Below are positions 21,494 to 33,500 of a DNA stretch of 64,000 nucleotides, one piece after another. The position numbers and the translations under genes are program-made. Positions within the stretch are counted from its first letter, which is position 1. Each line of letters starts with the position of its first letter. The stretch is from positions 1,860,001 through 1,924,000 of the forward strand of contig OZ345372.1 of the NCBI GenBank assembly GCA_977006965.1, in the 5' to 3' direction. Below the pieces are notes generated by a model, which saw only the letters and a program-made list of their open reading frames with translations, made no database searches and was not told the DNA's origin. The stretch comes from Phymatolithon calcareum (Eukaryota > Rhodophyta > Florideophyceae > Hapalidiales).

Positions 21494-23543
21494 AAGTTGC
21501 CGTTTTTGATCATGCTATTTATTCTTAGCTTTCTAGCTTTGACATTGGATATAACAGAGAACCGTGGAGCCTCTTCTGGCTCAAGTCGAGGCCACCACAC
21601 AATCGAATTTGAATATGGCATCACATTGAAGCCAGTTGAAGGTCCCCAGGAACTCCGCATATTACTCACATGTGACCAAGAATCCAAAACAGTGTCGGTT
21701 GTCTTCCGTCCAGAGTCTCATGTTTTCAAGTGGCAAAAATGGAAAGGTACATTCATGGGGAGGCTTGCTGCCTGAAAGCACTGGCGATCGACACGACTGT
21801 CATCGTATAATGAGCTGCTTCGAACAGAAGCGAATCATTCATACCTTTCTTCTCCTGTGGCGTACATTTCTCGCGAAGAACTTGGTGAAGACTACGGATT
21901 AAGGTTTTGGTCGGGGTGGCCACCATTTATGCCACAGATTGCCCAATTTGAGATTCAGAATTTGGTCGAGAACGAAGACGGTTGTGCTATTCCGAAGGTT
22001 TCGTATGGGATTCTACTGCACTCATCAGAGCGTTGAACAAGGCAATGGAAATTCATATCCAACGGAGAACAGTCCTAGAAACTATTTACACAGACGGACA
22101 TCGTGCTAGTGAAGAAGGCCGTGTGGATGACGCCCTTAGACTGTTTGGAAATTGTATTGCGCATCTCGGCCACAGAGAAGCACTAAATGATGCTTTTGAT
22201 TTTGTCAATGGGCAAAGTCCTGTATGCGACATTCAAGTGGTTTCCCTGCAAACGCAAATGGTTGTCCGATTCAAGAATCTTCTCGATCGAAGCTAAATCG
22301 AAGAACACGTTAGACCGGTCGATGAGATCGATCTTGGGATGCTTGCTGATTATTTTGGGCGTATTTACGAGAAAACAGGATCCCAGCACGCTGGAGTGAA
22401 AAAGGCGCTGGCACTGTTTTATGAAAATGGAACGAATAGTGCGGTGTCCGAGGCAGCGATTGATGCCCTTGAATCATTCATCCTTGGTGAGAATCGCGAG
22501 TATGAAACCTCCGTGCTTTTATTTTACCTCGCCATCGCACATCAAAGTCATTTCCACGAATCGCAGAATCAATCACACCAGGAAATTGCAGTCAAATGTT
22601 TTTTGGGGCTGAAACGCTGGGCCGAAGTTTCGTTTCTTGACGAACACTTTGCGTTAAACATCGGATATTTGCTTGAGAAGGGGATCTTTTTGGGCCGCGA
22701 TAACCAGCGCATGAATGCAATGATCGAGACATTTTGTGAAGAGACAGCGTCGGGAGCTGTGAAAGTGCTGGGTTCAATGTTTGATAGACTTTTTGTGAAA
22801 CAAACATCATCTGAAGTAGGAGATAAGGAAGTCAATGGACTTGGGCGTGCTCTTGGAATAGGAAGACGTCCAAAAGACGCCTTACTGTTCTACGAGTTTT
22901 CACGCGCCGAGTGCAAAAATCGGGAAGTGATTACTGCATCATAAGGGAGCTCAAGGTGTTCCAACGAATGCATCGTGGGCGGAGGAAGGATATTGTGCAG
23001 CCATTGAAAAGGGAAGTTAGAACGCACTCTGTAACATGAGTGTTCTGAAGTCTGGAACCGGGGGAGACAATTCTCGAATATCGTACCTGAAAAGTGCTGT
23101 TGAAGCAGAAAGCAGCAGTTGGATGAACAATCTCGCTGTTTCCTATGAGCTTGGAAATGGCGCCAATCGAGACGTATTTGAGGCTAAGAGACTGTACAAG
23201 AAGGCTTTTGAAGTGGATAGCAATCCAATTGCAATGTACAACCTGGCGGTATCATGTGCTCATGTGGGGAGACCCTGAAGTTCGAACTGACGGAAATATC
23301 TCCCATTCGCAGAGCATAATCTCTGGGCTTTCCAGAGCAGAAATGGAGCTCGAGCCGTTGAACACGCTTGAAGAGCAAGCACGGAGATTTGCTGTGTTGA
23401 GGAACAGCAAAAAGGAGCCCGTAATGTCGGGAAAAGTGGAGCTCGAAGAATTAGATGACTGTCTTGCATATGTGAAAATTCTTGAATCTCGTGGGGAAGA
23501 CAACGTGGGTGGTGATGAGAAAGGTTTAGAAATTCGCATTTAG
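21485..23543 (+). pseudogene. Decayed Sel1-family paralogue
   Basis: A chain of frame-shifted pieces collinear with the large Sel1 protein at 27,549-34,160. 21485-21775 (WQKWKGTFMGRLAA) corresponds to WEAWRDAFGGRLAG of the large protein. The next frame (about 21833-22030) has FWSGWPP against MWDGWLP. 21982-22296 and 22339-22944 correspond to the helical region, including RWAEVSFLDEHFALN against KWVAFIDKQFAYVLN. 23036-23278 ends in Sel1 repeats (AKRLYKKAFEVDSNPIAMYN). A last frame (23145-23543) is an acidic C-terminal tail. The first piece starts with a hydrophobic stretch that could be a signal peptide. At least four frame breaks: a pseudogene, or less likely a multi-exon gene. Confidence 0.65.
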
Positions 23544-23820
23544 TTACATTTCGTGTTGTGCAGTAATTCTCTTGCATCGAAATCGAACTCTTGCGATACG
23601 CATAATAAAACGGAAAGAATCATGCTGGGCGTTGCTGTAGGAAATACAACGTATGCATGTACTTACCCGGTACTACATTTTCAAGACAGCTTTTGTTGTT
23701 GTTGAAGTCAGCTGATGACGTGATCTTCGAGGGCAATGATTTGCCATTTTTAAGACCCTCGGCTCTGTTTTCAATGCAAAATGAAAACATATCTGCTTCC
23801 AGGAGCAGAGCTGTTCTAGC
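23174..23820. repeat. 647-bp segment duplicated at 36,534-37,180
   Basis: Both copies are 647 bp with no gaps and, by eye, three base differences. The segment covers the last Sel1 repeats, the acidic tail frame and about 280 bp of downstream sequence. Confidence 0.9.
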
Positions 23821-24894
23821 ATCTGAACGCTGGTTTCTAGCACTCCTATTTCCCTCTTTGCTCTTTTCGACTTCCCATTTTCTCTTTTCCTTTCCTCATT
23901 TCAGTCACTCTCGGTCTTTTTTTTGTGCGGTTCTCTCTAACCATTGTGGCGTCATGTTCTTGTGAGCCTGGCGCTACACCAATACAGTACTGCAGTTACC
24001 GACCGGTACAACAGATTTTGCAGGAGCTGCATTCACCGACAATCAAATTCGATTCCCAATTCGCCACTGGCGAGGTTTTTCTTTCCCGAACTCGATGCCG
24101 TGGTCGGTAATGATTGCCAAAGAATTTGGCGCTGCTTGGAATGTTTAAAAAGACATGCTCAATTTTTTGATTAGAATTTGAATTGATTCTGCAACTCAAT
24201 TCGTATGTTGGTGCAGTTGCACCGTGATGCTTTGAAATTGGGTTGCCCCCTCCCTTCCCGCGCTACTCAACTCGGAATCGTCCTTGCCAAATTCTCGATG
24301 GGGATGGGAATTGTCCAAGAAATAATCCTAACTGAAGTCCAAGACTGATTATTGGTTACAAGCGACGAGAAAAGCTGCTAGCTTGTGAGGAGGACAAACA
24401 TGGGTCCTTCCAGAAAATTACACTATCTGGTTACCGGAAGATGTTCAGAAAGCGCACGATACGCTCTTTAGCCTGTCAAGGTAGCGTGAGACAGACAGAG
24501 GTAACATGAAAATGTGGAGACCGGACAGAACATGGGTCCAAAAGTCTGTCGTCAAACTAGAATATTGTGAAGAAGATGTGCCTGCTCGGTTCGGATATAA
24601 ATGGCGTCCCCTTGAAGACACACAAGTGTACCTCTTATTTCCTGTTGCCGGGCGGCGTACTGCAGAAGAGATTTGTAGAGCAGTCCGGGTGGTATACGCG
24701 GAGGAGATACTGGCATGGCAATAACCGGCGTGGTTGATGACAGCCGTTTCGTTTTTGGAGACCGTGGTTGGGTGCAAAGTTGTGACACCAGTGAGCGAAT
24801 CCAGAGAGTTTTTGTACGAGGGGCGGTATACAAAGCTTGCACTTCTACGAGGATTTTTAATTCAAGTATTTTTTAATCCCAGTTTGCCTCTCGT
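23821..24894. other. No supported gene
   Basis: A pyrimidine-rich start (TTTCCTTTCCTCATTTC) is followed by short frames on both strands (24445-24842) without recognisable domains. Confidence 0.4.
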
Positions 24895-26700
24895 GTGCAA
24901 AAATTCATACTGCAAACATTGAGGTTTATGGGGACACAGTAAAATAATTTTTGTTACCAGTCTCCCGCACATCGCAATACTTCTTTGAGCATTTTTCGCC
25001 CTTCTTCGCGTACATGCATCCCTGGTGAGAAGGTTCGGGGTGATTTGGTGTACCTTGTGCAAAGGTACAAGCAAAGTGGCGTTTTTCGTGTCCGAACAAA
25101 GCATTGGAATTATTTATTTATTTTTATTCCTTTCCGGCGCAGTGTCGAGAATAAATAATTTATTGTTGAACGCAGAAGCAATAAATTATTGTATTCAAGT
25201 TCAGTGAGGAATAAATGACTGGTTATTCCCAATTATTGGATCCCTCTAGCTACTTTGTTGATCGTCATAAATCATATGATTTTGACAATCCTGGGGGAAC
25301 TCTTTATTAGAATGTAGACAACTGGGCCAAAGGGATTGGCCCCCCTGATCAGGAAGGACATGTGTGAAGGGATAATTACGGCCTTATGAAGGATATCATA
25401 ACACTCTTCAATAACCGGATCGAAAAAATGAGGTGTCCGCAACTGACACGTCATGCGCTATCGATGGCCAACATCATGTTGTCACATTATCATAATGATG
25501 GTACTCTTCAAGAATACGTAGACTCAGGGCCGTTCTTAACGCGTGTATGTTCGGCATGTTTGTTCAATTCTCGTGTGCTTACTGGATAGCAGATTCAGTA
25601 TCATATCGCTTCGGTGTCACGCCTTAAAAGCTCTGAACATGCGTATGCATGTTCACGCATGTTCGAAGGCGTACAACGAAAGAGGAGGATCCGGCATGTT
25701 GGATGCAATGAAACGCTACGAGGAAAATCATTGGACGACACACCGCCTTTGTAATAGTTCAATTGCGCGCGAAATTGGTTTTCGTACTCGCCTTACAGAA
25801 ACAGCGACACATATGTTAAGACACATCATCATGATGCAGAGAGCGCATGTTCGAGTGACACTTGTAACAAAACGAGTTACACTGCTTCCAACATGCTGAA
25901 CATACATACACGCGTTAAGAACGGCCCTCAGTCCGGCATTTACTGGGGGAGCACGGCAGCATTTTGGCCCGAAAATTATTTGGTTTATTTGGGCCAAAAT
26001 CTAGTGAATAATGCTTCCAAATAAATACAATAATTGTCGCAACCACGACGATCTCAATAAATACAATAAATATGCGCGACTCAGGAATAAATTATTGGAA
26101 CAATAATTTAAATAATTACAATAGCAGTTATTTTTTCCAATGCTTTGTGTCCGAATATGCCTTTTCGTTTAGATGATGTAGAGGACTCGCAGGTTCAGCT
26201 ACAGTACGGATCTCAATTCATCCTGGACGTATTATTCACCGCAATGACATCTTTTTCCCCAAAATGCGAGATTCAAAAAAGTACATGCAGTTCCTCGTCG
26301 ACTAAAACCTTCGTTTCCTGGACAAAAACGGAACATTTCGGACTGCATGACCATTCCAAAAATATACATATGCTACAGGAAGAGGAGTGCTCAAATGTAT
26401 CCATTCTGGAGCATCCCTTGCTGGGGAGGAGCAATATGAAAACGGGAGGGTGTTAACATGTATTCTGTCTTCTTTTTTTGGGGGGCAAGAGGTATTAAAT
26501 AGCTTCTTGAAAGTTTGACATTCTTTACCTATATAATGCGAACAAGCTTTACTCGTGCAATGCAGAACTGGTCGCATATCATTGCTAGGACCTTAACGGT
26601 ACCCGAGATGAAAGTTGGAATAGTATTGAAGCTCGGTGACTGCAGCGAATACTTCGAAAAGTGGCTTCTAATACCCGAAAGGGACTATCTTTGAATATAT
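24895..26700 (+). mobile_element. piggyBac-like relic, interrupted
   Basis: 24895-25090 and 26150-26700 align in order with the 561-bp element at 47,719-48,279 (shared words: ATTGAGGTTTATGGGGAC, TCGTCGACTAAAAC, GAATACTTCGAAA). The left end reads CCTCTCGTG in place of CCCTCTCGTAC. The right terminal repeat is missing. A 1,051-bp hAT-type element splits the copy at 25,097-26,147. No protein is recognised in it. Confidence 0.6.
25097..26147. mobile_element. Non-autonomous hAT-type element, 8-bp TSD
   Basis: 1,051 bp bounded by perfect 13-bp terminal inverted repeats, CAAAGCATTGGAA at 25097-25109 and its reverse complement at 26135-26147. It is flanked by an exact 8-bp direct repeat, TGTCCGAA (25089-25096 and 26148-26155), as made by hAT transposases. 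The subterminal 150 bp on each side are rich in AATAAAT/ATTTATT words, typical transposase-binding clutter. The inside contains a long inverted repeat (about 25,525-25,562 against 25,891-25,933) and no transposase. Whether the hAT gene at 12.6 kb mobilises it is unknown. Confidence 0.88.
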
Positions 26701-27194
26701 ATTCATATGGGCGGCGTCCGGTGGCATCGTGCAGTGGCCATTGACTGTCATGCTGTAAAGCAGTATTTATCATAGACCAGGATACCGTACATTTCTACTA
26801 GCTGTTTGAGCCCATTACACAAAGCGCCTTGATGTAGGGTACTGTACCAGGGTCATACAGTAGGCATGTTAGGAGGCTGTACTGTATGATAGTAATTTCT
26901 CCTGCCCACGCAATAGGTCAAAATCTGTCATTCCCTTTTCCTTTATCATATTGGCACACTTGCCTAGGAAAGTGTATGATAAACGTACAACCATGGTCAG
27001 AATTCAACGCATATGCGTCATGGGTGATCTCGGCTGCAGCCGTATAATTTCTCTGGCTCACCCGAGTGCTTCACTGCAGTGAGCAAAGCCGGCAATCTGT
27101 GCAACTCAAAACGTATACCTTCGCATAGCTGCAGAGTTCAAACTTGTTTACGGCACGCCGAATTCATTGCACAGGCTCGCCAACACCACAAGCG
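26701..27194. other. Spacer with paired palindromes
   Basis: No gene. GGTACTGTACC (26838-26848) is a palindrome with a one-base centre. Four bases later, TCATACAGTA (26853-26862) pairs perfectly with 26880-26889. The rest is the 5' flank of the membrane-protein gene. Confidence 0.55.
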
Positions 27195-27527
27195 ATGGCC
27201 GGCACGGAGTTCTTCAAGAATGTAACGGGGAATTACTGGTTCTCGTTTGTCGCCTACGTGATGGTAATAGCGACCTGGAGCGCCCTAATGGGAAACGACT
27301 TCATCTCGTCGTCTTGGAAGTCTGTTCGCGATACGCGCAAACGTGGTATTGGTCACCTCATCGCCGTGACTTTTCCGATGGGGTTCATGCCTGTCTACAT
27401 GTTCTTCCAGTTCAAGACCGGCGACTATAACGAGATGAATTCAGGTCTGGTGGCACTCATGTTTGCACTTCTTCACATGTCGCGGACGATCTGGGGCCTT
27501 TGGCAGCTGCAGATATTCAGGGAATGA
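27195..27527 (+). CDS. Small multi-pass membrane protein
   Basis: 110 residues from the ATG at 27195; the frame is open from 27144, but the start MAGTEFF is the better context. Three hydrophobic stretches are visible: about residues 12-32 (FVAYVMVIATWSALMG), 52-66 (HLIAVTFPMGFMPVYMFF) and 80-105 (GLVALMFALLHM). A short basic loop follows the first (SVRDTRKRG). I recognise no family. It ends 21 nt before the ATG of the giant Sel1 ORF on the same strand. It could be a separate gene with a very short spacer, the first cistron of a two-ORF transcript, or an exon of a larger gene. The lack of any frame damage supports a real protein. Confidence 0.55.
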   Translation: MAGTEFFKNVTGNYWFSFVAYVMVIATWSALMGNDFISSSWKSVRDTRKRGIGHLIAVTFPMGFMPVYMFFQFKTGDYNEMNSGLVALMFALLHMSRTIWGLWQLQIFRE

Positions 27528-27548
27528 TTTATAGAGTCGCGGAAGTCC

Positions 27549-30500
27549 ATGGTGTCACTCGGGTACGGCATGAAGCAGGACGACAACGGCGATGATGGGG
27601 ACGGTTCGGATGAAGACTCCTTGATGAAGCGAATTAACGAAGAAGCTGATGAAGTGGAAGTTAACGATTTAATAGTCGACAACAGGCTTACGGATGGCGA
27701 GGTGCAATGCCACCTTCGATTTCTTTCAACTGAGGAGAGAAAGGAGCTTGAAACAAGTCCATTCCTGAAAAGAATCGGGAGTCAAATGTGGTTCACGTTG
27801 CGACGTTCTCTACTCTTGCCTCTACTTCTCTGGTCGATCGTAAAAACACGATCCAGGTCTCGTACTCGTCGGGGACTCCGTATGGAACCCAAAGAGCCGG
27901 AGGAGATTTGGCTCCGTTGGGCCACTCTTCTCGTTGCACACGCCTTGCCTGAATGGTTGTCGGACATGAAGAAAGCACGCAGCGGAGAATCGCAGGACGG
28001 TAATGGAGAGAGCTTCGAGATTGTTCGAGATCGCTTTGCATCAGAAGTGCTTATGAGTGCTGTTCTTCACTCTCGGAAGACTGGAAACGCATGGGAAGAA
28101 AATGGCGTGAGCGTCGATGGTGAAAGTGATGAAAATGTTGACCGTGGTGCAGGTCATAGTTGCTTGAGCTTCGAAAAATGGGACAGGTATCCCATGCTAC
28201 GCAAAGGAACGTTCAACAAGCAGGAGTTCTTCAGACATGCATGCGTAAGCGGAAAAGGTCTTCCATTCGAAATACCACATGAGCTGGCGAAAACAGTTCG
28301 GGAAGGTTGTGCACACTACAGTTATCAGAAGTTCAAAGGGAAGCTCGATCGTGCACGAGATGACATGCCGGTCGAGATGGGAGAGAAAGCGATTGAGTTC
28401 GGAGTCGAGGAACTGGAATGGCTGGCGATATTCCTAAGTGTCGGTCGATGGAGCAGCGGGGTTCGCAGCAAACAGGACAATGGGAGTATGGATGAAGAGG
28501 GTGAACATGACGATGAACTGGGTCTGCCTGCCGAGAACTTGGGCAGTCAGCTTGGATTTGCTCGTGGTGCACAGGCGTTTTATGACGTGTTGTCGGGACC
28601 GTTGTTGCGAAACACAATTGGACGAGTTTTGTGGGGGAACAGGCAGGTCTCCGAGGTCAGCGCACATAGTGACAAACGGGACAACGGAAGTGTGGATGAA
28701 GCGGGTGATCGTGACGATGAACTGGGTCTGCCTGCAGAGAACTTGGCCAGTCAACTTGGATTTGCTCGTGGTGCACAGGCCTTTCATGACATGTTGTCGG
28801 GACCGTTGTTGCGAAACACAATTGGACGTGTTTTGTGGGGGAACAGGCAGGTCTCCGAGGTCAGCGCACATATTGACAATTGGATGGCACTGTGCGTGGG
28901 AGAACAGACAGCGTATGTGGAGTCAAAGATACCCAGTGTGAAGAAGAAATGTATGGTGGATCATGTGGAAGGTACAGTGGATACAGAGGAGGTACAGGAG
29001 GAAGCGGACGAAGTTGAAGCTGTTTCTAATGGACGATTTGCGACGGAAAACGTGTGGAAGGAAAACGAAGATTTGGAAAGACAAAGATTCCTCTTGCAAC
29101 TTACAATTGTAGAGCCGGAGTTTTTGCACTTTGACAAGTCGATATCATTCATGGGTTGCAGTATGGAAAATCTACGGAGTTCGTTAGCGACGTGGGCTGA
29201 ACGCAACGAAAATGCAGCTGCCATTGTTTGGGAACCGGAAATCTGCGAATCAAAGGGCATTAAATTCTGCGCCAGTAATGACTTGCAGCAGCTACTTGTC
29301 AGCCTTGAAGGCAAGAAATCTTTGGAAGAACGGTTTGTGCATATGCGATTGCTGTGGGAGCTTCAAAATCATGTGCAAGAAAGACTACCACGAGAGGGGA
29401 TATCCCCCAGTCAAAAGGAGGCTATGATGCTTTGTGTGCTATCATTTCCGGCAATATGCGCGAACGTACGTGAGTGGACTGGGGAAGATGAATGCCATGG
29501 CGTTTCCGCACAGCGGTGCTGCTGTGTTATCGTGGTTGACCGCAAGAGTATTGATGCGGCATACTTCAAGATTGAAAAGTATGAAGCTGTGTTCCGAGCT
29601 GTATGCGGCCCGCAAGATGTACAAGTTGTGATAAGGTTTTCGAGACAAGACAACGGGTCCGCGGTATCAATTAATGCAAAGCTGCGTGTTGGGGAATCGA
29701 CTAGCGAGAGATTTTCGTGGGAAGCGTGGCGTGATGCGTTTGGAGGTCGACTGGCGGGAGCGGAAAAGTCAAAAGCGGAAATTGGGGGTGCTTCGTGGTC
29801 AGTTTGCCGGACGAGAAGAAGAATTTCGTCTGGGGTATCGTTGTTCGATGCCTCTAAAGCGGGAACAGGGGAGATGAGGATGTGGGATGGATGGTTACCG
29901 ACACGATCAGATATATCCATGTATGAGATGACGAGCCAAGGATTTATTATGAAGGTACAGAACTCCAAGCCCATCAAAGTTGAAACAGAACTTCTTCGTG
30001 GTACAAGGACCATTTTTAATTTACGAACTCGGATATCTGCACCGGTTTCATACGCTGATGCCGACAATATGTCTCTGAAACATGCGTCCCTCATTGTCGT
30101 GGAGGTTGTGCGTGGCTTTAGCCAAAGTGAAGAAGCGACAAACAGATCACCGTGGAGAGTTGAAGATATTCGAATGCGTGCAGACCGTCTTTTGGAATCT
30201 GGAAGGAAAGAAGATCTAGACGTAGCACTGACGCTATATGAAGTTGCAGTGACGGCAATGGAAGATGGTGATGCGCTCGGAAAGGCGCTTCAGATTCTAT
30301 TTGAAGGAGGTCGCAGCAGAAAAGCAGCGCAAGACGCTGTGACGCTAATCGAAGGGTTCTATATGCCTCGAAATGCGGGCAAGTTGCAAGGTGCCTCCCT
30401 GAGGTCCATGAGAAACCAATTTGGAGACGAGAAATGGGTTGCTTTCATTGACAAGCAATTTGCATATGTGCTCAATGAATCAATGAACGAGGCATCCGTT

Positions 30501-33500
30501 GCAGTGGCTTACGCCAACTTTTGTGCTGTCCTGTGGTCATTTCAAAAGGTCGGCAGAAGAGAGCGGGCTATTGCAGCTCTTGCACGTTCTACTGTGCACT
30601 TCAGTAAGATATCAAAAGGCGATTATAATTTTGCGTGCAGCAAGGCACTGGAGTACACCTTGGACAAGTCCACGGAAGAAGGATTTGCCATAGCGATTGC
30701 ACGGAATGAAAATGTGATGGCACATGTGGACAACTTGCGGGACAAGATGAAGACAGTTGGGAGCAGAAACCAACATCGTGCTGCGGAGCTGTACAAGCGC
30801 GCCATCGAGGAGGGCGAATATGTGGATGCCATGGTCAACCTGGCAAACTTGCTGAAAGAGGGCGCAGAAGGGGTTCCAGCAAACGCGCATCGTGCTGCGG
30901 AGCTGTACAACCGCGCCATCGAGGAGGGCGAAGATGTGGTTGCCATGTACAACCTCGCAATCTTGCTCAAGAAGGGCGCAGAAGGGGTTCCAGCAAACGC
31001 GCCTTGTGCTGCGGAGCTGTACAACCGCGCCATCGAGGCGGGCGACCATGTGGATGCCATGGTCAACCTGGCAAACTTGCTGGAAGAGGGCGCAGAAGGG
31101 GTTCCGGCAAACGCGCCTCGTGCTGCGGAGCTGTACAACCGCGCCATCGAGGAGGGCGAAGATGTGGTTGCCATGGTCAACCTGGCAAACTTGCTGGAAG
31201 AGGGCGCAGAAGGGGTTCCAGCAAACGCGCATCGTGCTGCGGAGCTGTACAACCGCACCATCGAGGAGGGCGAAGATGTGGTTGCCATGTACAACCTCGC
31301 AATCTTGCTCAAGAAGGGCGCAGAAGGGGTTCCGGCAAACGCGCCTCGTGCTGCGGAGCTGTACAACCGCACCATCGAGGAGGGCGACCATGTGGATGCC
31401 ATGGTCAACCTGGCAAACTTGCTGGAAGAGGGCGCAGAAGGGGTTCCGGCAAACGCGCCTCGTGCTGCAGAGCTGTACAACCGCGCCATCGAGGAGGGCG
31501 AAGATGTGGTTGCCATGTACAACCTCGCAAACTTGCTCAAGAAGGGCGCAGAAGGGGTTCCAGCAAACGCGCATCGTTCTGCGGAGCTGTACAACCGCGC
31601 CATCGAGGAGGGCGAAGATGTGGATGCCAAGGTCAACCTGGCAAGCTTGCTGAAAGAGGGCGCAGAAGGGGTTCCAGCAAACGCGCATCGTGCTGCGGAG
31701 CTGTACAACCGCGCCATCGAGGAGGGCGAACATGTGGGTGCCATGAACAACCTCGCAATCTTGCTGGAAGAGGGCGCAGAAGGGGTTCCAGCAAACGCGC
31801 ATCGTGCTGCAGAGCTGTACAACCGCGCCATCGAGGAGGGCGAAGATGTGGTTTCCATGTACAACCTCGCAAACTTGCTCAAGAAGGGCGCAGAAGGGGT
31901 TCCGGCAAACGCGCATCGTGCTGCGGAGCTGTACAACCGCGCCATCGAGGAGGGCGAAGATGTGGTTTCCATGTACAACCTCGCAAACTTGCTCAAGAAG
32001 GGCGCAGAAGGGGTTCCGGCAAACGCGCATCGTGCTGCGGAGCTGTACAACCGCGCCATCGAGGAGGGCGAACATGTGGGTGCCATGAACAACCTCGCAA
32101 TCTTGCTGGAAGAGGGCGCAGAAGGGGTTCCAGCAAACGCGCATCGTGCTGCGGAGCTGTACAACCGCGCCATCGAGGAGGGCGAACATGTGGATGCCAT
32201 GGCCAACCTAGCAAACTTGCTGGAAGAGGGCGCAGAAGGGGTTCCGGCAAACGCGCCTCGTGCTGCGGAGCTGTACAACCGCGCCATCGAGGAGGGCGAA
32301 CATGTGGATGCCATGGCCAACCTGGCAAACTTGCTGGAAGAGGGCGCAGAAGGGGTTCCAGCAAACGCGCCTCGTGCTGCGGAGCTGTACAACCGCGCCA
32401 TCGAGGAGGGCGAAGATGTGGTTGCCATGTACAACCTCGCAAACTTGCTCAAGAAGGGCGCAGAAGGGGTTCCAGCAAACGCGCATCGTTCTGCGGAGCT
32501 GTACAACCGCGCCATCGAGGAGGGCGAACATGTGGATGCCATGTACAACCTCGCAAACTTGCTCAAGAAGGGCGCAGAAGGGGTTCCAGCAAACGCGCAT
32601 CGTGCTGCGGAGCTGTACAACCGCGCCATCGAGGAGGGCGAACATGTGGGTGCCATGAACAACCTCGCAATCTTGCTGGAAGAGGGCGCAGAAGGGGTTC
32701 CGGCAAACGCGCATCGTGCTGCGGAGCTGTACAACCGCGCCATCGAGGAGGGCGAACATGTGGATGCCATGGCCAACCTGGCAAACTTGCTGGAAGAGGG
32801 CGCAGAAGGGGTTCCGGCAAACGCGCCTCGTGCTGCGGAGCTGTACAACCGCGCCATCGAGGAGGGCGAACATGTGGATGCCACGGCCAACCTGGCAAAC
32901 TTGCTGGAAGAGGGCGCAGAAGGGGTTCCAGCAAACGCGCCTTGTGCTGCGGAGCTGTACAACCGCGCCATCGAGGAGGGCGAAGATGTGGTTGCCATGT
33001 ACAACCTCGCAAACTTGCTCAAGAAGGGCGCAGAAGGGGTTCCAGCAAACGCGCATCGTTCTGCGGAGCTGTACAACCGCGCCATCGAGGAGGGCGAACA
33101 TGTGGATGCCATGTACAACCTCGCAAACTTGCTCAAGAAGGGCGCAGAAGGGGTTCCGGCAAACGCGCATCGTGCTGCGGAGCTGTACAACCGCGCCATC
33201 GAGGAGGGCGAACATGTGGGTGCCATGAACAACCTCGCAATCTTGCTGGAAGAGGGCGCAGAAGGAGTTCCAGCAAACGCGCATCGTTCTGCGGAGCTGT
33301 ACAACCGCGCCATCGAGGAGGGCGAACATGTGGATGCCATGGCCAACCTGGCAAACTTGCTGAAAGAGGGCGCAGAAGGGGTTCCGGCAAACGCGCCTCG
33401 TGCTGCGGAGCTGTACAACCGCACCATCGAGGAGGGCGACCATGTGGATGCCATGGTCAACCTGGCAAACTTGCTGGAAGAGGGCGCAGAAGGGGTTCCG

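Noticed and set aside
28434-28871. Antisense ORF in the Sel1 gene with internal repetition
   Set aside because: Its repetition mirrors the 204-bp tandem duplication of the sense frame.
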